Shown: piece by piece, positions 37,901-47,249 of the stretch
Position numbering within the stretch: the first letter of the stretch is position 1
Layout of the letters: each line of letters begins with the position of its first letter
From: Ezakiella coagulans
Lineage (GTDB): Bacteria > Bacillota > Clostridia > Tissierellales > Peptoniphilaceae
DNA length: 64,000 bases
NCBI RefSeq assembly: GCF_003096635.1
Contig: NZ_QEKV01000002.1
Location: forward strand, 33,388-97,387
Direction of reading: 5' to 3'
Made by a program: the position numbers and the translations under genes
The notes under the pieces: generated by a model
What the model was told of the DNA's origin: nothing
The model's input: the letters and a program-made list of their open reading frames with translations, nothing else
The model's database searches: none

Positions 37901-40900
37901 AAAGTAATGAGAGTAAGGATTATACATTAACTAGATTAAGTAGTAATGAAAAAATAAATAAACTGAAATCTGAATACATTGATTATGATGAGTATCTAAA
38001 TAGTGAAAATAATATGGTTTTAGGTTTGATATTTTCTATTTTCATGGATTTGGGTATTAGTCAAGGAAAAAGGTATTCTTTTGATGAAATAATGAAATTT
38101 GGAGAAATAGATATAGGATACGAATTGCTCGTAAAAAGATGGCTATTATTATTGCAAGAGCATAGTATGATAAGTTTAGAAGATGGTATTTACTTATTTA
38201 AAAAAATAGATATAGCATTAGACACAACAGTCAACCTAGATAATTTCAAAAATAATGTGGTAGATATTATACAGGGTAAGAAACAAGCTATTGATGTGTT
38301 TTATGCTTCTGAATCTAAACTTAGTCCTTCCAGACTTTTGAAAAAACTGAAAAATTATAGAGAAAATATAAATGAACTTATTGAAACTATAAAAATGGTA
38401 TTTGATAGCAAAAATAAAAAGCTTAAGATTTTAGATATAGGTGGAAGAAACAGCGAATTAACAGAAGAGTTAATTATAAATTTTGAAGATAAAATCGAAA
38501 AATATGTTTATACGGACAATTCACTATATTTTGCAAATGAGTTTGAAGGCATAAAAAATAAATATACTTGTTTTGAGTTTATAAAAATAAATTCTTCAAA
38601 TAAATATTTAGAAAACTTCAAAATGGAAAATTTTGATATTATCATATTATATAATTCGCTACATCGTTCTCAGAATATTTCAGATATGCTGCATGATATA
38701 AAAACCATATTAGCTCCTATGAGTGTTGTGATAGGAACTGAGATAAATGATAATTTATTATTGCCTGAAATCAGTGCCTCTATACTTGAACAAGGTTTTA
38801 GTGATTTTGACTTATCAGAGCGAAATGGGAAAATTATTCCAAGCATAAAAAATATTCAAATGGCAAGTGAAAATTGTAAGTATAGAACCGCATATTTGTC
38901 TAATGATGCTGAAGTTAAAAAAACAGGAAAAATGATATATGTTCTTGGAAATAATAAAATTGAGGTTAAACAAGATGAATTAACTAAATTTTTAAAGAAC
39001 AAGATTCCTGAATATATGATTCCATTTGAATTTGTAATAGTAGGAGAAATGCCTTTAAATAAAAATGGTAAAATTGACAGAAAAGAATTAAGGAAATTGA
39101 TAGAAGGACATGATAATCAAGATTCTGGTTATGATAGCAAAAGTATTGAAGGTAAAAATGAAACAGAAAAGTATGATGAAATTACAAGGAAATTAGTCAA
39201 TATTTATAAAGAAATTTTAAATGATATGAATGTATTATCGACTTCTAATTATTTTCAATTAGGAGGAGATTCTCTTACAGCGACGAAAATTGTTTCTGAA
39301 GTACAGAAAGAATTGTGTGTACAAATATCAATTGGAGACATCTTCAAATATCCTGTTTTGAGAGAACTTTCAGAGTATATTAAAAAAATTGACAAAAAGA
39401 GAAATTTATCATTTCAAAAAATTATACCTGATGTTGAAAATATAAATGAGCCATTTGCATTAACAGATGTACAATTCGCGTATTGGGCAGGAAGAAGTGG
39501 TGCTTATTCCTTGGGAGAAGTATCTTCTCATTGCTATTTTGAATTGGATTGTAAAAATATTGATATAAATAGAGTTCAAAAAGTAATCAACGATATGATT
39601 AGAGAACATCCTATGTTAAGATGTATAATTTTGAAAGATGGGAGACAACAAATATTAAAGAAGGTTCCTCCATTTATACTGGATATTAATAATTTATCTT
39701 GTTTTGAAGAAGATGATATGGAAATAGCATTAAAAACAGTTAGAAAAAAAATGTCTCACGAAATAATAAAAATGGATCAATGGCCATTGTTTGACTTCAA
39801 AGTGAGTTTATTAAAAAACGATAATTTACGTATCCATGTAAGTTTCGATAACATTATTCTTGATGGATGGAGTATGTTTTATATTTTAAAGGAATTAAAA
39901 ACAAGATATGAAGATGAAAATTATCATTATATTATTCCAGAGTTATCATTTAGAGATTATGTAATAGCTATGGAAAAAGAGAAAGAATCTGATCAATATA
40001 GACAAGATAAGCAGTATTGGATGGACAGATTAGATGAATTTTTAGATGCTCCAATTATAAAAGGAAGTATTTCTGAGGATAAAGTTGAAAATCAAATATT
40101 TTCGAGACGAGAAGCTTACGTTTCAGAAGATGGATGGAATAAAATAAGGAAAATTGCAAAAAGTTATGAAGTTACACCTGCGATTTTATTGATTACATTA
40201 TTTTCGGATACATTGAGAGAGTATAGCTTAAACAAAGAATTTGTGCTTAATATTACACAATTCAATAGAAATGAAATTCATCCTGATATAAATAAAATTG
40301 TTGGAGATTTTACCACATTGACATACCTTGAGGTCAAAAATAGTAATGAAGATATATTAGTAAATAGAGCTAGAATTTTACAAAAACAGTTATCTGACGA
40401 CATGAATCATGGGTTATATAGTGCAATTAAATTTAGCAGAGAGTTACGATTAAAACAGAAGAAAGAAAAAGGATCATTAATGCCAATTGTATTCACTAGT
40501 GGTATAGGATTATCTCAGGGTGGAAAAAATGATTGGTTAGGAAAAATCTCTTATAATATTTCGCAGACACCGCAAGTTTGGTTAGATCATCAAGTTATTG
40601 AAGATGATGGAAATCTAAAGATTATATGGGATTCAGTAGATGAAATTTTTGGTGTTGAATTACTTAATAATATGTTTTTGAACTATGTTAGAAGAATTGA
40701 GTATTTAGTTGGAAATAAGATTCAATTTGCATTGTCTGATAGAAATTTTGTGGAAGATGAGACAAGTGATAAAGATGAAGAGACCGTTGAATTTAAAGAA
40801 AGCAGCAAAGTAATTTGTAATAATGATGAAAAATATAATAAAAATATATCTCAAAAACTACTTAAAATATGGGGAAAAATATTGGATAGTAGTGATATAG

Positions 40901-41109
40901 GTTTGCATGATGAATTTTTTGCCTTGGGTGGAAATTCTTTGAATGCAGTTCAGATTGTTAATTTAATAAATGATGAATTTGGTATTAATTTACCTTTATT
41001 CGTTATTTTGGAAAATTCGAATATTTATAAATTGAGTCAATATATCTTAGAAAAATTATCTGATGACAAAGTAAATGATGAACAAAATATAGATAAAGGA
41101 TATTTTTAA
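34918..41109 (+). CDS. Siderophore NRPS, HMWP2-like (ArCP-Cy-A-PCP-Cy-PCP)
   Basis: A 2063-residue megasynthase matching the domain order of yersiniabactin HMWP2. ArCP about 1-85 (Ser40 in GLGS, where the usual Asp is Gly). Cy1 about 95-530 (D229xxxxD234xxS237). A about 545-1395, with pocket residues reading D-L-Y-N and later S, I, W, the cysteine code. An embedded domain of about 350 residues lies between A8 and A9 (about 985-1335), in the place of the methyltransferase-like epimerase of HMWP2/PchE; its SAM loop is degenerate (ILDIGGRNS). PCP1 has Ser1452 (GGDS), Cy2 D1644xxxxD1649xxS1652, PCP2 Ser2007 (GGNS). The single A domain must load both PCPs. It would build an aryl-thiazoline-thiazoline intermediate and pass it to the next protein. 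Confidence 0.93.
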   Translation: METYQTKQQAVRLLDEMLQANLDGFKPSGKDNLIEKGLGSIQIMQIVSELKKLGIKLSFAKLMENPTLEDWIRLIEKANIKNIDKKTESREKNISEEFPLTDVQYAYFVGREEDQVLGGVGCHAYLEIDGQEIVTDKLTAAWNCLQMENPMLRAKFNRNGTQQIMEEPYSKEVKIFNYTSLSEEDADIKLLEMRKEMSHRKFDIEVGEVASLSIALLKDKKHRIFLDIDILVADIMSIGIIMSRLVELYCGEDKVSIDSNYTFKNYLEERKIDDEIYKKDKEFWKKKIESSFPLEAPNLPINKKPEMIEKVVFSRRKKIISKENWIKIKENAYKNKVTPSMVLLSAYSMIIERWTNQEKFVINVPLFNRDVNDNSVKRMVADFTNLLLVECERKNEKFLDRVKTISGTFLENASHSSYSGVQVQRDVYKEVGKTINIAPVVFACNIDYPLETQETRKIFGKINYMVSQTPQVWLDFQTYLVDDEIVLCWDVVDELYPDGMIDDMFDSLYTLLQSLSDNENWYRLPEILPLNQIEDREKELKNILPLSYPKQTLYTEFLDRIKVNPEKVAIVDAQSGIELTYGDLYKKALIIATNLISFGVKKNDYVGITLPRGYSQIVGILGILFAGAAYVPIGINQPNERRRKIYEQIGIKHVLSNKNTIRDFNLDDTDITFVDIDQSTIQSIIEKPVNISPFDTAYVIMTSGTTGIPKGVEIAHNSAVNTINDLNERYEVNANDSVIMVSAIDFDLSVYDIFGILSAGGTIITLDDNNFKDPELWLKLIEKYEVTMWNSVPILFDMLVTMAEGKDVSIPLRLVFLSGDWIATTLPKRFYNRSKNSLVVGMGGGTEASIWSNYINVPKEIPKNWISIPYGKALKNQVYRVVDGLGRICPNYVKGELLIGGVGVAKGYRGDKELTEKKFIESDGVKWYRTGDAGRTWNDGTIEFLGRLDNQVKVKGHRIELGEIEDALIENPKINKAVVDVIKIGTNNQLVAFIESNESKDYTLTRLSSNEKINKLKSEYIDYDEYLNSENNMVLGLIFSIFMDLGISQGKRYSFDEIMKFGEIDIGYELLVKRWLLLLQEHSMISLEDGIYLFKKIDIALDTTVNLDNFKNNVVDIIQGKKQAIDVFYASESKLSPSRLLKKLKNYRENINELIETIKMVFDSKNKKLKILDIGGRNSELTEELIINFEDKIEKYVYTDNSLYFANEFEGIKNKYTCFEFIKINSSNKYLENFKMENFDIIILYNSLHRSQNISDMLHDIKTILAPMSVVIGTEINDNLLLPEISASILEQGFSDFDLSERNGKIIPSIKNIQMASENCKYRTAYLSNDAEVKKTGKMIYVLGNNKIEVKQDELTKFLKNKIPEYMIPFEFVIVGEMPLNKNGKIDRKELRKLIEGHDNQDSGYDSKSIEGKNETEKYDEITRKLVNIYKEILNDMNVLSTSNYFQLGGDSLTATKIVSEVQKELCVQISIGDIFKYPVLRELSEYIKKIDKKRNLSFQKIIPDVENINEPFALTDVQFAYWAGRSGAYSLGEVSSHCYFELDCKNIDINRVQKVINDMIREHPMLRCIILKDGRQQILKKVPPFILDINNLSCFEEDDMEIALKTVRKKMSHEIIKMDQWPLFDFKVSLLKNDNLRIHVSFDNIILDGWSMFYILKELKTRYEDENYHYIIPELSFRDYVIAMEKEKESDQYRQDKQYWMDRLDEFLDAPIIKGSISEDKVENQIFSRREAYVSEDGWNKIRKIAKSYEVTPAILLITLFSDTLREYSLNKEFVLNITQFNRNEIHPDINKIVGDFTTLTYLEVKNSNEDILVNRARILQKQLSDDMNHGLYSAIKFSRELRLKQKKEKGSLMPIVFTSGIGLSQGGKNDWLGKISYNISQTPQVWLDHQVIEDDGNLKIIWDSVDEIFGVELLNNMFLNYVRRIEYLVGNKIQFALSDRNFVEDETSDKDEETVEFKESSKVICNNDEKYNKNISQKLLKIWGKILDSSDIGLHDEFFALGGNSLNAVQIVNLINDEFGINLPLFVILENSNIYKLSQYILEKLSDDKVNDEQNIDKGYF

Positions 41110-41138
41110 AGATATTTAACGGAAGGAGATGTAGAATA

Positions 41139-44100
41139 ATGAATATTAATACTTTGCTTTTGAAGTATCAAGAAAAAGGAATTCTTCTTTATGTCGAAAA
41201 TGACAAATTATGTTATGAATCACCTCAGAATGTAGTTGATGAAACTATTAAGGAAGAAATTAGAAAGTATAAAGAAGAAATTCTCGAGTATTTAATCCAT
41301 GGTGGTAATAATCAGATTATTAGTGATGAGAATAACAAGTATGAACCTTTTTCATTATCTAGTATCCAAAGTTCCTATATGCTTGGTAGTTCTCAAACAT
41401 ATGATTATGGAGGCATGAATTGCAAAATTTATTCTGAATTTAAATACCCAAAGTTAGATTTAAATAAATTACAGTTGGCTTGGGAAAATGTAGTGAAAAA
41501 CAATGATATGTTACATGCAATGATGTTGAAAAATGGAACTCAAAAAATTTTAGATAATTGGGAAGTACCTAGAATTAAAGAATGGGATTTCAAAAACTGT
41601 ACGTATGATGAAGTTCAGAAACATTTACTTGAAATTAGGGAAATTTTATTTAATAAAAAATACAGCGTTGAAACATGGCCTTTATTTGATATGGGGATTA
41701 CTCAGACCTCAGATTCATCTATTTTACATTTTTCATTAGATATGATAATTGCCGATTTTGTAAGTATTAGCATAATAATGAATGAATTAGAATCATATTA
41801 TTTTGAAGATTTTAAAAGTATTCAAAAAACACTTTCTTTTAGAGATGTGATAGTATTTAATGAAAATAGAAATAAATTTCCTAGTCATTTATCAAAAATG
41901 GAAAGAGATAGGAAATATTGGACAGAACGTATTTCTCAAATGCCGGATGCACCTAAAATCCCCATGCGAAATAATAGAAGTGTTGAAACTAAGCAATTTA
42001 ATTTGCTATTAGAAAATAAAAAAATTGTTGAATTAGAAGAAGTTTGCAAAAAATATAGGATTAGTTTGTCAAGCTTGATTCTTGCAGTATATGTAGAAAC
42101 TTTAAGCAGATGGTCTGGAAACAATCATTTTTGTGTGAATATAACACTTAATAAAAGAGATAAATTACACAGTGAAATTGATAGAATTGTTGGGGATTTT
42201 ACGACAACCAATTTACTGGAAGTACAACTTTTCAAAAAAAGCAGATTTATTGACAGAGCATTACAAATTCAAAATCAACTGTGGAGAGACATTGAGCATT
42301 CTACTTATTCGGGGGTTGATGTTATTAGACATTTATCAAAAGAAAAAAAGAGAAATATAGTTATGCCTTATGTATATACTAGTACTCTTGGGATTGAAAA
42401 TAATGATAATATTAATAAAATAACCAAGTATGGTAATCTAGAATATAAAATAAGTCAAACACCACAAGTGCTTATAGATTGCCAAGTTATGAGAGGTAAT
42501 AATGGTATTTTTATAACTTGGGATTATAAAGATGTTTTTCCTGAAAATATGATCAAAGATGCGTTTGAGTCATTTTCAACAGCTTTATTGGAAGGAGTCC
42601 AAAATAATTTATATGAAGAAAATGAAATAATAAAAATATCAAAAAAAACAAACAATATAAGAAGTATTGTTAATAATACTAGTAAAAATTTTGAGCCAAA
42701 AACTTTGATTGATGGATTTTATAATAACGTAAGAGATTGCCCAAAATTAGAGGCTGTGAAATTTGAAGAGACTTCATATTCTTATGAGATTCTTGGGCGC
42801 TATGTAGCTACCATACAATCAATTTTGAGATCTAAAGGGTGCATTAAAGGAGACATTGTAGCTATAGATTTGAAAAGGGGAGTATGGCAGATAGCAGCAA
42901 CAATGGGGTGTTTGATGAATGGTTTGATATATTTACCATTAGCACAAGATCAACCGATTGATAGAAAAAATAGAATTTTGAGTAGTTCAAAAGCTAAGTG
43001 TGTTATAACATCAAATTCCAGTATTTATGAAGAGAATAGCAACTATTTGAATGAAATTAAAATACTGAATGTTGATTGTATTGACAAAATTGTTAATGAA
43101 GAATTAGAAATTAACAATGTTGAACCGGATGATATTGCGTATGTAATATATACGTCAGGAAGTACTGGAGAACCTAAGGGTGTGATTATATCGCATAAAG
43201 CAGCTATGAATACAATAACAGACATCATTGGGAAATTTAATATTACAAATAAAGATAAGGTGTTATGCCTTTCTAATTTAGCATTTGATTTATCTGTTTT
43301 TGACATATTTGGATTACTGACAGTTGGGGGAACACTTATAATTCCACAAAATAATAAAGATTTAGTAGAGTGGCAAAAACTTATAGAAAGCGAAAAAATT
43401 ACTATATGGAATACTGTACCAGCACAAATGGAAATGTTTGCGTCATATTTAAAAGCGGAACAATTAAAAGGTGCAGACTCATTAAGGCTAGTTATGCTGT
43501 CTGGAGATTGGATACCTGTTAATTTACCTATCAGAATTAGAGAATTGTTTAAGAATACTGATATTGTAAGTTTGGGTGGAGCCACAGAAGCAAGTATATG
43601 GTCAATATTTCATATAATAGATCCTACTCATAGATATGAAAAGAGTATTCCGTATGGAAAGCCATTATCAAACCAAGAATTTTACGTATTAGATAATGAT
43701 TTAAATACATGTCCTGATTGGGTAGAAGGAAGACTGTATATTGCAGGAGAGGGATTGGCAAATGGATATCTAAACGATCCTAAATTATCGAGCGAAAAGT
43801 TTATCATGCATGAAAAACTTAAAAAGAGATTGTATGATACTGGTGATAATGGTCGATATCATCCTGATGGAACAATTGAATTTTTGGGCAGAGTCGATGG
43901 GCAAGTTAAAATAAGAGGTCATAGAGTAGAATTAGCAGAGTTAGAATCTGTAGCAAATTCTTTTCCTAAGGTGGATACTTCTGTGGCAATACTATCGAAT
44001 AAAAATAAAAACTCAATAATACTTTTTGTAAAAATAAGTAATACAATTCAGTCTGAAAAAAATGAAGATATAGAAAGTATATTAGAATCTGAATTAAAAG

Positions 44101-45470
44101 AATATTTAGGAATGAAACTGCCAAATTATATGATGCCGTCATATATAAAATTTATCTCTGAAATACCTTTAACTCAGAATTGTAAAATTGATAGAAATAA
44201 ACTTGCTGATTTCTTTATAGAGGATTTTATAGAAGAATCATCTACATTGTCAGAAATGGAAAGAAGAATAAAAATTATATGGGAAAAAATATTGGACACT
44301 AGGAGAATAGAATTAGATGATAATTTCTATAATGTAGGAGGAGATTCTTTATTGGCAGCGAAAATTGTTGCTAGTATTAAAGAAGAATTTGATACAATAA
44401 AAAAATTGAATTGGGATGAATTAATGGTTGCATTGATTGAAAAACCAACTATTAGAGAATTAAGTGATTATATTGAGAGGTTAGAAATGAGTAACGAAAG
44501 TAAAAATATTAATTATGATTCTGAAAAAGTAGTAACAAATGATTTGAATAATTTAATTTTTTTAAGAAGTAACCCTGAAAGTGATACTACTAAGGTATTT
44601 GTTCACGATGGAAGCGGAACTTTAAATGCGTATAGTAACTTATTTCAACACTTGTCTAAAGTGAATGATAATGTGATTGGAATAATTTGTAATGATATGG
44701 AGCAATATTTAAGGACAGAAGATAAAAAAGTTATTTCTCAATTAGGTCAGAAATATGCAGAGGAGATATATAATGCGAATGCGAAACTCAAAAAAATTGA
44801 ACTGATAGGGTATTGCATAGGAGGCTTTATTTCGGTAGAAATGGCAAAAATTTTGGCGGAAAAAGGAGTGGAGATTGTATCTGTAACTTGTATAGATTCT
44901 ATTCCAATGAATGTAGTTGCAGATAATGATATTTTGTTAGAAAAAGCATTTGGAATGACAATGGGTGCTGATGTCGGCAAATTAGGTTATTTTGATGATA
45001 ATGTTATATATGATGCAATATTTCAATTAAAGGAAAAATATGGAGAAAAATTTAGTGATGATAGATACTTAGAATTAGGAGATTCATATCCAACTGTTAA
45101 AGAAGATTATATAAAATTAAGTAAAATAAGTAAAACTGATCGTATAAGAAGAATATATGATTATATTTCTAAGAAAAATATAGAATTTGAAAAAAATGTA
45201 ACAAAAGAGCAATTTGAAGGTGTTTTTGAATTATTTAAGAAAAGTTTTAGGGCAATTAAGTATTACGAGCCGGAAGTGTATTTTGGTAAAGTAAATTTGT
45301 TGTTATGCGATAATACCCCGCTAGGTACAATGACTACTAGTAAACCAGATGTAATTGAGTATTGGAACAAGTTCTTGGTAGGAGATTTAGAGAAAAAAGA
45401 TATTTTGGGTACTCATGTCGATTGTTTAACAGAAGAATACTATGAAAGTGTTTTGAGAGGACTATTTTAA
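41139..45470 (+). CDS. Siderophore NRPS, Cy-A-PCP-TE termination module
   Basis: A 1443-residue protein. The N-terminal 55 residues look like a TubC-type docking domain (INTLLLKYQEKGILLYVEND). Cy about 65-500 with D201xxxxD206xxS209. A about 520-1020 (YTSGSTGEPKG near 671) with pocket residues D-L-F-N, then L, S, L, I, W: cysteine. PCP Ser1070 (GGDS). C-terminal thioesterase about 1140-1443, with nucleophile Cys1226 in GYCIGG instead of Ser, Asp1253 and His1426. It adds a third Cys-derived ring and releases the product. There is no ketosynthase, acyltransferase or methyltransferase, so this is not yersiniabactin; one aryl plus three cysteines is closest to what has been proposed for coelibactin/equibactin-type compounds. 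Confidence 0.93.
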   Translation: MNINTLLLKYQEKGILLYVENDKLCYESPQNVVDETIKEEIRKYKEEILEYLIHGGNNQIISDENNKYEPFSLSSIQSSYMLGSSQTYDYGGMNCKIYSEFKYPKLDLNKLQLAWENVVKNNDMLHAMMLKNGTQKILDNWEVPRIKEWDFKNCTYDEVQKHLLEIREILFNKKYSVETWPLFDMGITQTSDSSILHFSLDMIIADFVSISIIMNELESYYFEDFKSIQKTLSFRDVIVFNENRNKFPSHLSKMERDRKYWTERISQMPDAPKIPMRNNRSVETKQFNLLLENKKIVELEEVCKKYRISLSSLILAVYVETLSRWSGNNHFCVNITLNKRDKLHSEIDRIVGDFTTTNLLEVQLFKKSRFIDRALQIQNQLWRDIEHSTYSGVDVIRHLSKEKKRNIVMPYVYTSTLGIENNDNINKITKYGNLEYKISQTPQVLIDCQVMRGNNGIFITWDYKDVFPENMIKDAFESFSTALLEGVQNNLYEENEIIKISKKTNNIRSIVNNTSKNFEPKTLIDGFYNNVRDCPKLEAVKFEETSYSYEILGRYVATIQSILRSKGCIKGDIVAIDLKRGVWQIAATMGCLMNGLIYLPLAQDQPIDRKNRILSSSKAKCVITSNSSIYEENSNYLNEIKILNVDCIDKIVNEELEINNVEPDDIAYVIYTSGSTGEPKGVIISHKAAMNTITDIIGKFNITNKDKVLCLSNLAFDLSVFDIFGLLTVGGTLIIPQNNKDLVEWQKLIESEKITIWNTVPAQMEMFASYLKAEQLKGADSLRLVMLSGDWIPVNLPIRIRELFKNTDIVSLGGATEASIWSIFHIIDPTHRYEKSIPYGKPLSNQEFYVLDNDLNTCPDWVEGRLYIAGEGLANGYLNDPKLSSEKFIMHEKLKKRLYDTGDNGRYHPDGTIEFLGRVDGQVKIRGHRVELAELESVANSFPKVDTSVAILSNKNKNSIILFVKISNTIQSEKNEDIESILESELKEYLGMKLPNYMMPSYIKFISEIPLTQNCKIDRNKLADFFIEDFIEESSTLSEMERRIKIIWEKILDTRRIELDDNFYNVGGDSLLAAKIVASIKEEFDTIKKLNWDELMVALIEKPTIRELSDYIERLEMSNESKNINYDSEKVVTNDLNNLIFLRSNPESDTTKVFVHDGSGTLNAYSNLFQHLSKVNDNVIGIICNDMEQYLRTEDKKVISQLGQKYAEEIYNANAKLKKIELIGYCIGGFISVEMAKILAEKGVEIVSVTCIDSIPMNVVADNDILLEKAFGMTMGADVGKLGYFDDNVIYDAIFQLKEKYGEKFSDDRYLELGDSYPTVKEDYIKLSKISKTDRIRRIYDYISKKNIEFEKNVTKEQFEGVFELFKKSFRAIKYYEPEVYFGKVNLLLCDNTPLGTMTTSKPDVIEYWNKFLVGDLEKKDILGTHVDCLTEEYYESVLRGLF

Positions 45471-45487
45471 GCAAAAAGGTAAAAACT

Positions 45488-46558
45488 ATGTCGAAAAAAT
45501 TAAAAGTAGTTGTATTTGGTGTGGGATTTGGGCAGGTGTATCTAAATGCAATAGAAAAAAATAAAGAGAATTTTGAATTAGTTGGTATTTTTTCAAGAGG
45601 TAGTAACTGGTCAAAAGAATGTGCAAAGAGATATAATGTGCCTTTATACACAGATATAAATAAAATAGACAAATCAATATGTGATGTTGCTTGTGTGGTA
45701 ATAAAATCAACTATTGCTGGCGGAAAAGGAAGTATTATTGTTGAAGAACTATTGAATAAAGGAATTAATGTAATACAAGAGCATCCTATCCATGAGAAAG
45801 AATTTATTAAATTTATAAAACTTTCAAAGGAGAATGGATGTGAGTATTTTTTAAATACATTTTATCCTGAATTGAATACAATAGATACATTTATAAGGAT
45901 TTGTAGAGAATTACAGAATAGAACAACAATTAGGCATATTAGTGCAGATTGCAGCATTCATGTTTTATTTCCTTTAATTGATATACTAGGTAGAGCAGTT
46001 GGAGGGTTTACACCATTTGAGTTTCAGAAGGTAACTTCTAATTTTGATTTATTTTTTGATACAATAATAGGTTATATAAATAATATTAGCATAACCATAA
46101 ATATACAAAATAGAATTGAGCCCGATAATTCTGAAAATTATATGACATTACTTCACAGAATTGGAATTACTACGAATAGTGGAAATTTGATTTTGGTAGA
46201 TACGAATGGTCCAATTGTTTGGAGTCCTTGCATGAATAAAGAGCTTTATGATGATAATCATTATAATATCAATGATAAGAATCTCTTTTCCGATTTGCCA
46301 ATTTATGAATTGATTGGTGAAAATAAATATGGAACTTGTAAGGATATATTAAATGAATATTGGCCTGATGGAGTAGTGAATGCTTTGGAGCTTTTTAGAA
46401 ATTCCATTTTAAATTCTACTGATTTAAGTAAAAGGAATCAATATATATTGAAAACAATTAGAATATGGCAAGAAATAGGCAATATATTAGGAACTCAGAA
46501 GATGTTATCTCCATATGAAAAAATACCGATAAAAATGGATGAAATTATTCAAATTTAA
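45488..46558 (+). CDS. Thiazolinyl imide reductase
   Basis: A 356-residue NADPH-dependent reductase of the Irp3/YbtU/PchG family that reduces one enzyme-bound thiazoline to a thiazolidine. N-terminal Rossmann fold with GVGFGQVYLNAI (dinucleotide loop), then HPIHEKE and the family-specific LFPLIDILGRAVGGFTPF segment. It follows the NRPS gene by 17 nt. Its presence means at least one ring in the product should be a thiazolidine. Confidence 0.9.
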   Translation: MSKKLKVVVFGVGFGQVYLNAIEKNKENFELVGIFSRGSNWSKECAKRYNVPLYTDINKIDKSICDVACVVIKSTIAGGKGSIIVEELLNKGINVIQEHPIHEKEFIKFIKLSKENGCEYFLNTFYPELNTIDTFIRICRELQNRTTIRHISADCSIHVLFPLIDILGRAVGGFTPFEFQKVTSNFDLFFDTIIGYINNISITINIQNRIEPDNSENYMTLLHRIGITTNSGNLILVDTNGPIVWSPCMNKELYDDNHYNINDKNLFSDLPIYELIGENKYGTCKDILNEYWPDGVVNALELFRNSILNSTDLSKRNQYILKTIRIWQEIGNILGTQKMLSPYEKIPIKMDEIIQI

Positions 46559-46571
46559 TTGATTGGACATA

Positions 46572-46622
46572 TTGAAAAGTTCTCTTAAAAGGAATATAAT
46601 AACTTTATAGCGACGCTAAAGT
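46572..46622 (+). promoter_or_regulatory. Promoter and operator of the TetR/transporter operon
   Basis: TTGAAA (46,572-46,577) and TATAAT (46,595-46,600) with exact 17-bp spacing. An imperfect inverted repeat follows at 46,602-46,622 (ACTTTA-T-AGC, GAC, GCTAAAGT), at the probable start site, a likely operator for the TetR protein it precedes. Confidence 0.75.
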
Positions 46623-46641
46623 CTCTATAAAGGAGAACAAT

Positions 46642-47238
46642 ATGACACGACAAAAAAGATTACCAAAGGAAGAGAGAATGAGACAAATAAGAAATCATGC
46701 GAAAAATGTATTTCTTAGAAAAGGATTTGATAAAACTACGATGGAAGATGTTGTAAAAGAAACTGGTATGAGCAAAGGAGGTATATATCGACATTATAGT
46801 AGTACCACAGAAATGTTATATGATTTAATGATTGACGGAAATGTTTATAGGAATACTTTAATAGATGAGTATTTAGAGAGTAACAACGGTAAAAATAAAT
46901 TTGAACAAATTGGAGAAATTTTAGTAGATAAAGCATTAGCATCTACTGATTTAATGAGGCTATATGTGATTTTTCTGAAATCAAAAGACTATAACAAAGA
47001 TTTATATAATTTATATCCAAGATTGAAGGAAATTGCAAAAAAACAATTTGCTGTTGTGGCAAAAAAATTAGAAATAGAAGAAGATATATTTGAAGATGAT
47101 TTTTTAGTAAATTATATAAATGGGTTAATTTTAAGCACCGAGATATTAGATGCAAGAAAAAGCTTTGATAGCCAAAGAGAGTTTTTAAAAGATACCATCG
47201 TAAACTATATTATGAAGATTGAAAAAGATGGTGATTAG
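46642..47238 (+). CDS. TetR-family regulator of the transporter genes
   Basis: A 198-residue one-domain-plus-ligand-pocket repressor. The N-terminal HTH (ERMRQIRNHAKNVFLRKGFDKTTMEDVVKETGMSKGGIYRHY) is textbook TetR; the C-terminal part is helical with unknown ligand. It sits between the biosynthetic genes and the transporter genes with its own promoter and operator, so it probably autoregulates and controls uptake/efflux in response to the siderophore or a related molecule. Strong AAAGGAGA site before ATG 46,642. Confidence 0.9.
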   Translation: MTRQKRLPKEERMRQIRNHAKNVFLRKGFDKTTMEDVVKETGMSKGGIYRHYSSTTEMLYDLMIDGNVYRNTLIDEYLESNNGKNKFEQIGEILVDKALASTDLMRLYVIFLKSKDYNKDLYNLYPRLKEIAKKQFAVVAKKLEIEEDIFEDDFLVNYINGLILSTEILDARKSFDSQREFLKDTIVNYIMKIEKDGD

Positions 47239-47249
47239 GAGGATTAAAC

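Noticed and set aside
43043-43585. 180-residue minus-strand ORF inside the second NRPS
   Set aside because: Antisense shadow of the adenylation domain, without family resemblance or start signals.
31883-46558. A complete yersiniabactin locus
   Set aside because: There is no ketosynthase/acyltransferase module, no methyltransferase with an intact SAM motif, no salicylate synthase and no YbtA-type AraC regulator.
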